A stretch of DNA of 64,000 bases from Amoebidium appalachense (GCA_963693365.1 CAVNZM010000008.1:3720001-3784000), one strand, 5' to 3'; positions 42,814 to 55,807 are shown, counted from the first letter of the stretch. Notes: generated by a model not told the origin, from the sequence alone. Made by a program: numbers and translations.

Positions 42814-43690
42814 TGTCATGTCTTATATGTTTGTGTCAGTGTCCTTGCTGGAAGCGGCAGCAACAAGGACCGCAGAAGACCTTCGGGAGGAGATTGAAGG
42901 AGAGGATGGTCAGAGGAGGGTAAACGTGGGGTAAATTAGTAACGGCATAGAAATTGAATTGCCAGGTGAGAGCGTGACAGTAGGTGGGGGACCGGGAGGG
43001 GGTGGGAGGGCATTGGGGGGGAAGGCCCCCGGGGGGGGAAGGGGGGACGGGGGAAAGCAAGGGAGTCGAGTATGTGTGTTTATGATCAGAAAGAGACGGG
43101 GAGGGGAAGAAAGGGGATGCTAAAGATAAAAGGTCTGGTGGTGTTGGTGGTTGTGGTTGTGGGGTGGTGGTGGTGGTGGGGGGGGGGGGGGGAGGCTGCT
43201 AATAATAGGACGGAGTTGCATAATATGATGTGCAAAGAGGGTGACAGATGAGGTACTGGGGGAGATGAAAGAGAAGAGCGGAGGGTTGGGGGGGGGGGGG
43301 GGGGGGGGGTCTTATAGATTTACCTGTAGTCCATCAGGTTGTTGGCAGCGAAAAATCCAATGTCGTTGCTGAGACGGGTCAAAAACCCCACCTTCTCTTC
43401 CTCTGCAGGTTTAGTGTCAGTGCCGTGTGCATGTGCTTGTTACATGGATTTTCTTCCTGTTTTTCTTTTTCTTCTCCATCTTCTTCTGTGAAACTGTACG
43501 CATACACTGTGTGCAAGCCACACATTGAGCCGTACCCCTATCAATTGTGTATGAATCGTGGTTCCCTTAGGGCACTTATGGGCTGTAGCCATTTTTAACG
43601 TTCTCACAAAAAAGCAATAAATGGAGCTTTCCAACTCATTTTCATTGCTTATTAGACCTTGAGTGGGTGGTGGGTAATCCACCTCTTTAC

Positions 43691-43721
<31 letters not shown>

Positions 43722-45064
43722 AAAAAAAATAAAAAATAAAAAAAAAAACAAAAAAGCCAAAAAAAAAAAAAAACAAAAAAAAAACAACCTTATTTTAATT
43801 TTATTTTTTATTTTTGGGTGGCGGGGGGAGGGATTGGGGGGAGGGGGGGGGGGGGGGGGGGGTTTGAATGCGGAACACAGTACGAAGTACGCATAGACGA
43901 TGAGAAGCATGATGCAGGACACATGCAAAGGCAAACATTCAAGTATGCAGCATCAGCCATGCGCACAGTATGCGTCATAAGCAGAGCCCATCCTCAGGGA
44001 GGGCCCAAGTCATCAATTGCGTCTGAGTTTCGACCCCTTAGCCCGCGTATATACGACGCTCCAACTCAGACAGCAGCATCAACTGAACTTGGGTGGGTCA
44101 ACCCGTCTTGATCAAAGACGAGCAGGGTTGCTTATGCAAGCAAGGTGAGCAAAACGGTGAAGATGTGTGTGCAAACTAATGCAGTGCAGCGACAAACGCG
44201 TATGTGCTTACAGATGCACGACACAGAGCAACCATGCCCGGTTGCATGGAAGTAAAGATGTCTCCACACAGTGGTCTGTCCTGAAAGGACACCTCTGAAA
44301 GAAGACAGGGGGGTTTGAATGCGGAACACAGTACGAAGTACGCATAGACGATGAGAAGCATGATGCAGGACACATGCAAAGGCAAACATTCAAGTATGCA
44401 GCATCAGCCATGCGCACAGTATGCGTCATAAGCAGAGCCCATCCTCAGGGAGGGCCCAAGTCATCAATTGCGTCTGGGGGGGGGGATACCGCAGATGTAG
44501 AACTTGCGGTCGAGATCTTTGTCCTTGAACACATAGTCCGTACCGGCCTGGAATTTTGGGCAGCAAGATGATCAGTTAATATATATCAAACTAAGCTCAG
44601 TTTAATTAAAAAACACACCCTCGATCCAGGTTTGTGGGAGAGCTCGATAATATGTTATGCAAAATCACGGTATATCCATACAAATAAAAAGTATATCCAT
44701 GTAATACAAAGGTGAGTCCAGGCAAATCAGCGGTGTATCTGTGCAATATAGAAATGTCCATGAAATATAACGGTATAAATATGCACATGACGATATACCC
44801 ATGCAAGATAGCGGTAAAAACATGCAAGACATCTATATATATTAATGCCAAAAAAAAAAAAAAAAAAAAAAAACCCCAACCAACCAAAAAACCCGCCATA
44901 CATTCTTGTAAAGTTACAATATGAATAAATGAAAAACGCACACAGGCCCACACATGCACACGCGTATACACACAACCACAGCTGTCTGTGGACTATACAT
45001 GCATCTGTGTTTGTATTTATGTAGGGGATGGGTGGGTGAGGGGCACCGGAGAAGGGGGGGGGGG

Positions 45065-45095
<31 letters not shown>

Positions 45096-46013
45096 TAACA
45101 CTTATTCTATTCATTTACATTAACGCGCACCACTCACCTCCCAACCACCCCCCTCTCCCCCTCCCTCCCCCTCCCCCTCCCCCCTCCCCCTCCCCCTCCC
45201 CTTCCCCCCGCCAATCTTCATGTTCTTGAAACCAACACCCTTATATCACACACACACAGACACACACCCCCAGTCATCTCGCCGAAAACAGCACCACTCA
45301 CCTTCTCGGTGTTTTGGAGGGCTTTTCCAGGCTTTGGCACGCGCCCTGTGCAAGTGTATGTCAGCGACTTCACGTGTTTGTTTGTGTGTGTCCGTGCACG
45401 CCTGAAATTATGCCCAAGTGTGTATGCTTAAGGTCGGCAGACCATGTGGAGATGTATGACTAGTAGTAGCGACAGGAGGGACACACCCTTCGGGGGGGGG
45501 GGGGGGGGGGGGGTGTACAATAAAGGGTCGCAACCATGAAAGAACACATTGCAAAAACAAAAAAACAAAACAAAAAAAACAGAAAGCACGAAGCCAAAAC
45601 GCGCAGGCAGGAGATACTTGATCAAAGCCGATCATTAAGGGAAAGGGAAGTCGAACTATTTACATCATGCCCCGAGGGGGTGGAGCGGGGGGGGGGGGGG
45701 GGGAGGGGAGGGGGGGAGGGGGGAGGGGGGGGGGGAGGGGGGATTCTCCTCACCTTTCAAGTCATATTTTGCCGCGATTCCACTTATCGGGTTATAGAGG
45801 ACGTTGTTAAAGATGATGGCATAGAGCGTCATGCCGTTAAACTTAAAGCGCATCAGACCAAACACCTTCATGATTAAAGTGTCCCGCTGCTCCACAACGT
45901 GAGAGTAGTAGGCCGGCAGAACCGTGGCAAATGTGCGCACCTGACCATATATGGTTAGCGGGTTGCCTTTTATGGATGGATGGGACATAATGTATCTTTA
46001 GGCACACTCGTGG

Positions 46014-46104
<91 letters not shown>

Positions 46105-46254
46105 GGCGCGCGCGCGAGCATGTGTGTGTGTTTGGGTGGTGTAGGCCGGGGGAGGAGGGGATGAAGGGTTTAGACGTGTTTAGGCAGTGCGATGTACACA
46201 TTCGTGACGGACAACACAATCTAGATTGCAGAGCACACACAAAGAAGGGGGAGA

Positions 46255-46290
<36 letters not shown>

Positions 46291-46588
46291 CTGGAGTGAA
46301 GCAGAGCAAGACGTGGGAGGGCAGGAAACACGACGTTACGCCAGTGTTTCCCATCTTTCTCTCAGTGTCCAAGTGGTTGGTGTGTGTACGCAGTGATTAT
46401 TGGTAAAAGGAGCTGAAGAAGTGGGCGGATGACTAGTGAGGAGTGTGAAACGGAGCACAAACAGAAACGATTGCACGCAACACTGCACCACGTTGTGTGT
46501 GTGTGTGCCGTGTGCCTGCATGAGTGTATGTGTGCATGTGTTTATGTATGTGCGTGTGTGTGCACGCGCAGGCGCGCCCGCGGCGCGC

Positions 46589-46644
<56 letters not shown>

Positions 46645-47372
46645 CTATGTAAATGTGTGAGTGTGCGCGCACATGCATTTGAATGTGTGTGTGTGTGCTG
46701 TGGTGGTGGTGGGGTGGGGAGTGGGGGAAGGCTGGGGTGTGTTGTGTGTATCTGTGTGTGTGTGTATGCGTGTGAGTGTGAGTGTGTGTGGGGGGGGGGG
46801 GTGGGGGTGGGGGGGTGGGGGGGAGGTTATGCCATACCTCTGTCTGAGGGATAGTCTTGAGCATGTACTTCTTATCGTCACTCATCAAAAAGAGAGACCC
46901 ACTGCGCCCTGCTCCCTCCTGCACGTGTGTGTGTGGTTGTGTGTGTGCATGTGCGCGCGTCAGACCACGTGTGCATGTGTGTGTCGGTCTGCAAGTGAAA
47001 AAGGTGTGTATATGTATGTGTGTGCGGTTCATTAAAATGTCGGGGTGTGTGTGTGTGTATGTCTATGTGTGTACAGCACCGGATATAAACTTAACATGAG
47101 CAAGGGTGAAACTGTATTTGTTCGTTGCCTGAGTTAGGGCATGCAAGAGTGCTAACTCTCCCCCTCACTTCTATCTCCCTCCGCCCTTATCCTTCTCCCG
47201 TTTCCTCTTCTCCCACAAAACTCTAATCAATCCACACATCCAGGCACACTTCCCCCACACGCACACCTTTGCAACCAGCTTTTCGTCGGGGAGGGTCCAT
47301 GATTTGCAGTAGTCAGCCGTGTGGATGCCATAGAGCTCACGCATGTTGAGGAACACCTTGGGACTGTATTCC

Positions 47373-47466
<94 letters not shown>

Positions 47467-48518
47467 TGTGCGTGCTTGTGCGTGTGTGTGCACGCACACG
47501 GTTGCGCGCATGCCCGTTTGCGCACATGTGTGTGCACATGCATGCGTGTGCCAGTGTGTGTGTGTGTGTGTGTGGTGGTGGTAATGGTGGTGGTGGAGAG
47601 GGGGGGGGGGGGGGGGGGGGAGGGGGGGAGAGGGGGAGGGGGGAGGAGGGGCAGGGACTGGTGTGAGCGTGTGTGTGTGCAGCCGGGTGCACGTCTGTAC
47701 TTGGGCGATTGTTGGTGTGTTATGTGTATGTGTGTGTTTTGGGTCGTAACAATGTGGAACACCGTCTCAAACACGGAGGTGCAAGATGGCAACAATGTGA
47801 AATTTTTGCCGGGCATTGCTTGGCATGCAAAAGCAAAGACCTCGGGGGGAGGGGGTTGGGGGGGGAGAGGAGGAAAGGGAGGAGGCAGGGAGGGACGGAG
47901 GGAGAGAGGGAGGGAGGGGAAAGCTGGGAGAGAAAGAAGAGAGAGTGAGAGTGAGAGAGAGAGCTTGTGTGGCTTTTCCAAAAAGATTTTCACACTACGA
48001 GAAAAGCCGGATTCTAAATATAGACAAGCACCTTAACCATGCACCCCGATGGGAGGGTAAACTCCACTGCAGCACTGTCTGTGAAGTCCTGAGGGCACAA
48101 CTGGAACTGGTGTTCCACAGGCAGATCACGGATTATCTATATATGGAAGGTGGTTAGCAACCATGGCCAAATATGGAAGGTGGGCAGCAACCGTGGTTCC
48201 ACAAACGAAAGATGATGAGTGTAATCTAGGTGTGCAAAAAGCACAAAAAATTATAAAAATCAATGATTATACATTAATGATTATAAAATGATGATAACAA
48301 GATATTAATAGAAACCAAAGCCAAACCTCTATGACCGGCAAAAGAGAAAGAGGGAGGACAAACAGACAACGTCAACTAATCAAAATAAACATGTGGATCT
48401 ATGCAGGGATTGTTGATTCTTATTCTCCCCTCCCCCCCCTCCCCCCGCGAACTCTCGTTTCTTATTCCCCCTACCCCCCCCCCCCCCCGGCCCCCCCCCT
48501 TCCCCCTCCCCTCACCCC

Positions 48519-48567
<49 letters not shown>

Positions 48568-49012
48568 CTGTCCATCGTCCTGTGTTGTAGCCAGCCACCG
48601 ACCGCACAGAAAGCCAAAGCTCTGCCCCCCCATCGTCTCTGTTACCTCCACACGACTGAGGAACCAACTGGGAAAGGACCCTGTGTTGTCGTGACCAATC
48701 CTGCAAAGAAAAAACAAAACGGAGGGAAGGAGGGAAACGGAGGGGAGAAAAGGGAGGTTGAGAAGGTGAGTAAGGGGACTGTAAAGTACAGTACCGGATA
48801 GCTTCAAGGTGGTGGTGGGGGGGGGGGGGGTCCTCCCTCTTGCCCTGCAGGAATAAAAAAAGAGGGCAGGAGGAAAACAGAGATAAAGCGGAGAAGATGG
48901 AGAAGGAGAGGAAAGGGAAAGGGGATAAATCGAATGCTGCAAGTTTGGGGCATTTCTTGCTCTCTCTCTCTGCCCTTCCCCTCCTACACACACACACCTT
49001 CCCCAGTCCCAG

Positions 49013-49045
<33 letters not shown>

Positions 49046-49056
49046 TGCACGTTCCC

Positions 49057-49141
<85 letters not shown>

Positions 49142-49821
49142 ACACCCACACCCACACACATCACCGTTTCACACCACCCACATCACCCCATTGTTCTCTG
49201 GAACCCGCTGACAGCTCCCCCCCCCCTCACCCCCCCCCCCCCTCTTCCACTCCCCTATCTCCCCTTTACCCCCCCCCCCCCCCCCTCCCCGCCGCCGCCG
49301 CCCCCTCCCCCGGGGAAAACCACCCAGACGCAGCCCCCATGCACCCCAAGCCCCACTGCTACACCACGCCAATACACCCAGCCCTCAAATTACGGCAAGC
49401 ACATGCATACATCAACCCCCTCCCTCCCCTCCCATCCTCTTCCCTTTCCCGTTTGCAGCCCTCCCCCCCCCCCCCCCCCCCCCTCCCCCCCCACCCACCC
49501 ACCCCCTCCTTCCCCCCACCTCCCTGGAGAGTGACGACTGGTCACCAGACGCATGATGCACTGATTCTTTCGTACCAACATATCACACACATGTGCACAA
49601 CATGCGCTCACCCAGCCACACACACACACACGCACCTACACACCCACCCACCCACTCACACACACACACACAGGTGCACATACCGAATCTTTTCCAGGGG
49701 CCCAAGATTTTGGCACTCGAACACAAACGTATCTACCTCCGCCCTTTGAAAATATGCCCCAGCCTCCTTCTTCTTGGCTGCTGTTTCGTCGCACAGCTTG
49801 ATCATTCCAGAATTCTTGTCG

Positions 49822-49882
<61 letters not shown>

Positions 49883-50256
49883 CGTATGTGTTTGTGCGCG
49901 TGTGTGCGCGTGCATGCACGAGCATGCCCTTGGTATTTGTACGTGTGCCCTGGTGCGTAAGTGACCGAATGTGCATCTGTTCGGTCTTCGTGTGGGGGGG
50001 ATGGGGGGGTCGGGGAGGAAGGGGGGGCGGGGGGAGAGGGGGTGGGTGGGTGGGTGGTTGAGGGGGGAGGAAAGAGGGGATGGATCAGTGTTTGGTTGAT
50101 TAAACGAAAGCAGAGTGAGATTGAATTCACGAATGGCCGAGAGGAAAATGGAGGGAATAAGTAGGTGTGGGGGGGAGGGCGCAGGGGAGGGGAGGGGGGT
50201 ATGCGCATGTGTATAACTAGAGGGGGTGGAGAGCATTGAGGGGAAAACAGGGAGCG

Positions 50257-50287
<31 letters not shown>

Positions 50288-51738
50288 CGTTATTCCGCCC
50301 TTTGTTGTTGCCAGTGTAAGGTGATATGTGCCATTTACTCGTCCGCGCAGGTGTGTGCGTGCTTTTTAGTACTTCTCATCTGCTTGTTAAAGGAGTGTAT
50401 CTTTATGGATGTATTTTCTCGTATGTGCATGTGTTGCGTGTGCGTGTTTTGGTGGCGGCGGCGGTGGTGGTGGTGGCGGTGGCGGTGGTGGATTGGGGGG
50501 GGGGGGGGGGGGGGGGGGGGAGGGAGGGAGGGTATGCATGGTAGGGTGGCAACCATGTGCGCAAAGATCTAAAATAAACAAGTCCAAAAAACCATGTAAA
50601 AAACACAGAACAGAGACTAAGAAAACGGTGTAGGCAGAGGACGTTGAACAGAGCCCACCATCAGGGGGTGCCTCAGGCGGGAAGGGGGGGGGGGAGGGGG
50701 GAGGTGAGGAAAAAGGAACCATATTTGGCTATGGCGACAGGCAGAGGAGGAAGAGCGGGCGGAAAGCCGGGGGGGGGGGGGGGGGGTGGAGGGGGAGGGG
50801 AAAGGGGAAGGGGGGAGGGGGGGGGGGGGGGAGGGACAGGTGGGAGGGAGGGTAGGTATACTAACCCTGACCATATAGGACACAAAACACGTTTGCACGG
50901 GTGCTTGCCCCAAACAGATCCCCCGTGTACACTTTGATCTCATATCGCGCTTTTTCCTCACTGGCCGCAGCATTTTTCTGCTCTTTCACATCGGACTGAG
51001 TCTGCTTGGAATATCTGCAACCCAGACACGTGATTAGAAGATATGGGTGGAGTGAGCATGCTGCTGTGTGTGCTTTCGAAATGCTTATGGGGCGAGTCTT
51101 CGAGGGATTGAGAGGGACGGATGGCCGGGCGTGGACGCGGGCGGGGTGGGGGTGGGGGGAGGGGGGTGTGCGGAGGTGGGGGGGGGAGGGGAAGGGGGGG
51201 GGGGGGGGGACGGGGCGATGCCATGATGACAACGGGCGGGATGGAGAAATCGTTGGCCCTGGAAGAAGGGCAGGGCGGGGTGGAGGAGGGGGCAGGTTGA
51301 GTGGGAACGTGTATATACATGTCCGTGCAGTTGCTTGTTTGTAACGGTTTGCTATGTGTTCATGTCCCACACGGTGTGCTGCGTTGTGTGTGTGATTGGT
51401 GGGTTGCAAGGACGGGGCAGGGGGGGGGAAGGGGGGGGGGGGGAGGGAGATAATACACCTAAATCTAAACCGGTCTAGGCGTGCCGAATACATGATAAGA
51501 AACAGCAGGCAACGAGAATCTGAAGGCCTGAAAATCAACCATCTACAAAATGGTCATTATCGTTTCATGTTGACTCAATGCTCATGTTCAACCACTTCCC
51601 CTATTTTCCACTCCTCCATTATCGAATATTCCTTGCATCTTAGCACTCAAATTTACCGTGCATGTTTGCAGGCACACCCACTGGGCCGACTTACTTTTCC
51701 TGGCAGGCAGCTACGGCCTGCCTGAGACCCTCCGTTAC
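38454..51738 (-). CDS. PLAT/LH2 domain fused to a phosphatidylinositol phosphate kinase (17 exons, 5' end missing)
   Basis: Lipid kinase with an N-terminal PLAT lipid/protein-binding domain. Exons (high to low): 51738-51695, 51014-50866, 49822-49684, 48700-48568, 48136-48032, 47371-47267, 46918-46838, 45940-45754, 45345-45302, 44547-44490, 43402-43324, 42622-42523, 41667-41572, 40909-40813, 40375-40308, 39848-39753, 38774-38454. Phases match throughout: 633 residues, stop TAA. PLAT spans about 38-160 ([52 protein letters not shown]). The PIP kinase spans about 190-475: [10 protein letters not shown] glycine loop with K246 (MLKTI), [24 protein letters not shown] (311-315), MDYSLLIGV (372-380), [11 protein letters not shown] (412-422) and a type II-like activation loop. 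A coiled coil (496-527) and a Ser/Thr-rich tail follow. No start codon lies in the first exon; an upstream exon is needed. Confidence 0.87.
38817..38983. repeat. (GT)n doublet at the last PLAT-PIPK acceptor
   Basis: Two (GT)n blocks share the left-hand motif TTCGTGTGGAGG (about 38803 and 38900), showing duplication of a longer unit. On sense they are (CA)n leading to ACACACCAG at the final exon (38774). Confidence 0.85.
39321..39357. repeat. Poly-G run in the last PLAT-PIPK intron
   Basis: About 37 consecutive G; similar runs at 39538-39560 and about 39709-39746. On the sense strand they are poly-C; the last lies next to the donor of the coiled-coil exon. Confidence 0.9.
40143..40224. repeat. 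(CA)n tract in a PLAT-PIPK intron
   Basis: About 82 bp of pure CA, (GT)n on sense, 84 nt past the donor of the exon at 40375-40308. Confidence 0.9.
42623..42815. repeat. (GT)n pair forming the acceptor of the MDYSLL exon
   Basis: (GT)n at 42624-42714 and 42741-42812 separated by GCGCGCCCACCCACGCG. On sense, (CA)n ends in CACACAG exactly at the exon whose first base is 42622. Confidence 0.9.
43863..44160 (-). mobile_element. SINE-like dispersed element, copy 3
   Basis: Shares its full length with the copy at 7379-7660, from TTTGAATGCG next to poly-G (43845-43862) to the GACGAGCAGGGTTGCTTATGC block. Its first 163 bp are identical to copy 4. The - strand carries GGTCGAAACTC at the B-box-like position. 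It lies in a PLAT-PIPK intron. Confidence 0.6.
44314..44476 (-). mobile_element. SINE-like element, truncated copy 4
   Basis: 163 bp identical base for base to 43863-44025, offset 451 bp: either a very recent local duplication or an assembly artefact. Its right end runs into G9-10, and the donor of the PLAT-PIPK exon at 44490 follows within 15 bp. Confidence 0.7.
46018..46105. repeat. (GT)n/(GCGT)n tract in a PLAT-PIPK intron
   Basis: (TG)n at 46018-46064 passes into (GTGC)n to 46105. Poly-G at 46258-46290 follows. Confidence 0.85.
47373..47464. repeat. (GT)n forming the acceptor of a PLAT-PIPK exon
   Basis: On sense, (CA)n ends in CACACACGCAG at the exon beginning at 47371 (EYSPKVF). Confidence 0.9.
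48141..48200. repeat. 30-bp tandem duplication next to a PLAT-PIPK acceptor
   Basis: ATATGGAAGGTGG starts at 48141 and again at 48171; the two 30-bp units differ at a few positions. On sense they lie immediately upstream of the acceptor of the exon at 48136-48032. Confidence 0.75.
48519..48567. repeat. Poly-C and (CA)n at a PLAT-PIPK donor
   Basis: Poly-C at 48520-48552 followed by (CA)7; on sense the exon ending at 48568 is followed directly by (GT)n and then poly-G. Confidence 0.85.
49062..49140. repeat. (CA)n tract in a PLAT-PIPK intron
   Basis: About 78 bp of CA preceded by poly-C (49015-49044), intronic between PLAT exons. Confidence 0.9.
49824..49880. repeat. (GT)n forming the acceptor of a PLAT exon
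   Basis: On sense, (CA)n ends in CACAG at the exon beginning at 49822 (GDKNSGM). Confidence 0.9.
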
Positions 51739-52742
51739 CTGCACATGGAAAAAGCATTCAAAACCCATTCAACACAGATGAACGACAGGAAGTTTGAACT
51801 GTGACGGTGTTTGCTTCCCAGGCACTTTACAAGACTTTCCTTCTTTCACGTGCTGTGGCAGGCACAGAATGGGGTGCTGCAAGACAAGAAGAGTCCCCTC
51901 CCTCCCCTCAACCAACCAACCCACCCACCCACCCACTCACCCACCACCCACCCACCCACCCACCCACCCACCCCACCTCAGGCACGTGACATCAAGGTGA
52001 AAATAGGTTAACGATGCTTGACAAGGAGAAGCCTCTAAGGTTACCAGAACGCTTTAAAGATATAAGGCTAAAGCGCATTGGTTGGGGATTTTCAAATTAT
52101 CTGGCACAGTGCCTGACTGACACTCAATGATGGATGGCATTGCGGAAAAGATCATGGAGAAATCGAAGATGTTTATTCTCATGTTCCAATGAAATGTTAT
52201 CAATCTGTTTGACTTTTGGAAGTCTACCCATCATATGTATTGGTTGCATGGGCGTGTGTGAGTGAGAAAGTGTGCGCTTGCGCGTGTGTGTGGGATCTTG
52301 GATCAGCACGGGGTAGGCAGCTCAACCGAAAGAGTGAAGGAGGTGGGCGAAGGAGGAGGAGGAGGGGGTGGGGGGACGTGGGGAGGGGGGAAAGAAGGGA
52401 AGCTGATGTTATAGAATAGTCAAAGACGCGGAGAAAGGGGCATGGAGGGGCGGGACTGGACGTTTCCGTCGTTAACGTACGTTTGAAAGCAATGTTATGT
52501 CGGGCATTGTGGGGCTTGTCACGGTTGAAGCCTCTCGAGCAGTGTATGTACTGATCAAGATTGAAGCACAAGAAAAACGAAGTATTGCTCTATCCGTCGC
52601 AGTTGTCTGGGTGCGCTCACGAAAAACGACTGATGAAACAGCCTCTCTATGGTCAGTTACGTATACAGACTTTGTTATTCCCTAGGTTTTCAGCACACGT
52701 GACTCACTAGCCTACTGCTGAAGTGACAGCTCTGGGAGATTA

Positions 52743-52778
52743 GTTGAACCACGGCCCTCTGAGGGCCCGTGGTTGAAC
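52743..52778. repeat. Short hairpin (GTTGAACCACGG arms)
   Basis: GTTGAACCACGG...CCGTGGTTGAAC forms a stem of about 17 bp with one bulge and a very short loop. No gene assignment. Confidence 0.7.
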
Positions 52779-53276
52779 TGGAAGGGCGCCGCGCATTCCT
52801 AAAACATTCCTTATCTTTGAACGGGCGAATCAAATGTTGCTTTGTTTATGGCAGGAATGCATGCGTGAGGCCCTGGCCCCTCGGCGCCGAGGCGCCGCTC
52901 AGGCGCGGCGGACAGTCGGTTCACTGTGATGGAGTCAGAGCTCTACTTTGAAAAAGTGAAAACAGTTGTGCTACATACAGCTAAGTGAACAGTTGCAGCA
53001 CGTGTAGAGCTCACACGGCGCACCTGCTGCAGCTGTTCTTGGCGCATTATCATTAGGCTTGTGAGGAGTCGTAACTACTAACTAGGTCAGCGCCGTTCAT
53101 TTCTTCTTGAGCATACAGTGTGCTGTAGCGAGCTGCTTACGGGTGCTATATAAATCATCTATAGCCCAGTATACTTGGGAGCAAATTAGTTCACAAAAAT
53201 TGCCAAAAATATCTCATTTTGAATAACTAGCGACCTGAGCAGAGGAACTGCGGTGATGTGAAACCGGAGGGGGGAA

Positions 53277-53311
<35 letters not shown>

Positions 53312-54544
53312 CGCCTTGCATGTTCGTGCATATGCACGTGTGTATGTGTGCGCATATCAGGATGTGTGTGCTGGCGTGTGTGTGTGGTGCGTGCAACTTG
53401 AAGTGTCTACGGGTGTGTTGTACGCGTGCGTGAGTGTGTGTGTAAGTGTGCCTTCGCGTGTATGTGTGTGTATACTGAGTTTGTGTCGACAAATAGAGAT
53501 CAACCTAAGTTACCCAAGTTACACGTGTGTCTCTGTGCGTATGGTGTAGCATATATATGTGTGTGCGCTAGTGCCGTACACGTGTGTGCGCGTGTGTGCG
53601 CTGCATGGTGTGTTTACAGATGTTTCTTTTATTTTTTTGCTCGCTGAGCAGGGAAAGGCTCACTCTAGGTACGCTTGGTCGCTTTCGGGAGGATGGATGG
53701 CCGGCAAATAGAACATGTGGTAAAAGAAGAGATGAGTAAGACAAGAATCATTCTCTGTTAGGTATGGTGGCATAGCGGAATCCCAACACCCTACCAAACA
53801 TGGAGAAATCTTAGGATTCAATGCTCGTGCCGTAAGGGCCGGGATTAGGAAGTTGTACATGTGGGCCTCACTGCCTTACGAGCCTATTAAACATTGTCAA
53901 AGGACCTGCACGGCACAACAGAGCCTTGGTTTGATCAGCCGCCTACCATAGTAGTTCGTCGTATATGCCCTGTAATGGGGAGACTAAGAAGAGGTTGGGA
54001 CTTGGGCTTGTCACACACAAAACCCAGTTCTGTCGGTGAAGTCCTTGCAGCAGTGTCTTGCACGCGGTCGCAGTTTTTTCCGCAGGCTTTTTTCACGTTA
54101 CTGTCGAGGTTCATCTACATAGTAGCCCTTACTCAGATGATTAACGCCGACATTTCTAATAAAAATAATATTAACAAATCATTTGGAACATTGTGCTTTT
54201 ATAGACTACCCTAGCCGACAGAAATTATTCACATTCAGTTGTGGAACCTGAAGCGGGTGAGTGTGAGTGTGGAATCAGTAAGCATAACCCTGGATAGGGG
54301 GGAATCCCTGTAAGCTCGGTTTTCCATGCCACGAGTACCTTGGTAGAATACTTAGTCGCATGAAACTGGGACAAATGTAATAGCTCATTTGGCACCTTCA
54401 TCTACAGCCATGTAAATGTGGTGCATCGAAGTGAACTTTGGAGCTGTCGCCTACTTCCCCCCTCTTCGCCCCCTCTAGCCCTCCATCCATTCACCTCCTG
54501 CCCCTCTTTAACACCCCCTCCCCCCCCCCCCCCCCCCTTCCCCC

Positions 54545-54895
<351 letters not shown>

Positions 54896-55028
54896 TCCCT
54901 CCCGCCCTCCCTCCTTCTCTTTTTCTCTCTTTTAGACACACACGCACGCACGCACACGCACACGCACGCACGCGCACAAGCACACACACAAACACCCCAC
55001 ACACACACATACACGCACGCACGCACGC

Positions 55029-55029
<1 letters not shown>

Positions 55030-55105
<76 letters not shown>

Positions 55106-55162
55106 CGTGCACGCCCTACATGCAAACACAGCCTACACTGCAGCCCCCTCTCCCCTCCCCCC

Positions 55163-55192
<30 letters not shown>
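55030..55192. repeat. (CA)n and poly-C upstream of the sacsin-like exon
   Basis: (CA)n at about 55041-55103 and poly-C at about 55166-55196, with a CGCACG-rich segment before them. Confidence 0.85.
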
Positions 55193-55196
<4 letters not shown>

Positions 55197-55553
55197 AGCG
55201 CCCCTATCCCCCCAAAATACCCACGTATTCACACCCTTTTAACAATTCTGCAACCACGACATCACCGCCTCACCATGCCACGTGAAGAACATACGGCGCT
55301 CCTCACCAACATCATCAACACCACCTTGGAGACTATGACCCCAGCCGTGCACTGCTTGAGCCTTTGGCAAAGGCAGACGATGCACAGGCGACAGAGGTTA
55401 CTATTGTTGTCACGCACAAGCATCTGTTCATTCACAACGATGCGGATATGAGCGACAATGACTGGCTGTCACTAACGGTAATACATTATTTCTTATCATG
55501 ACCCCTTAATCCTCCTCCTTCTCTTACCCGGTCCCCCTCCAATACACACACAC

Positions 55554-55559
<6 letters not shown>

Positions 55560-55589
<30 letters not shown>

Positions 55590-55600
55590 ACACACACACA

Positions 55601-55648
<48 letters not shown>

Positions 55649-55676
55649 CACACGCACGCACACACACACGCACGCA

Positions 55677-55723
<47 letters not shown>

Positions 55724-55725
55724 CA
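55560..55725. repeat. Poly-C and (CACG)n/(CA)n array
   Basis: Poly-C at 55557-55589, then (GCAC)n to about 55694 and (CA)n to 55722. Starts about 80 nt after the exon 1 donor. Confidence 0.9.
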
Positions 55726-55775
55726 CCACCACCACCACCATCACCAAGCCTTCGTATATGCATCATGGTATATAA

Positions 55776-55807
<32 letters not shown>

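Noticed and set aside
52124-52309. Minus-strand ORF (LPKVKQIDNISLEHENKH) as the first PLAT-PIPK exon
   Set aside because: It has a plausible coiled-coil look but no phase-0 donor that would join it to 51738.
53894-54214. 106-codon + strand ORF
   Set aside because: No recognisable domains, no promoter, composition like surrounding non-coding DNA.
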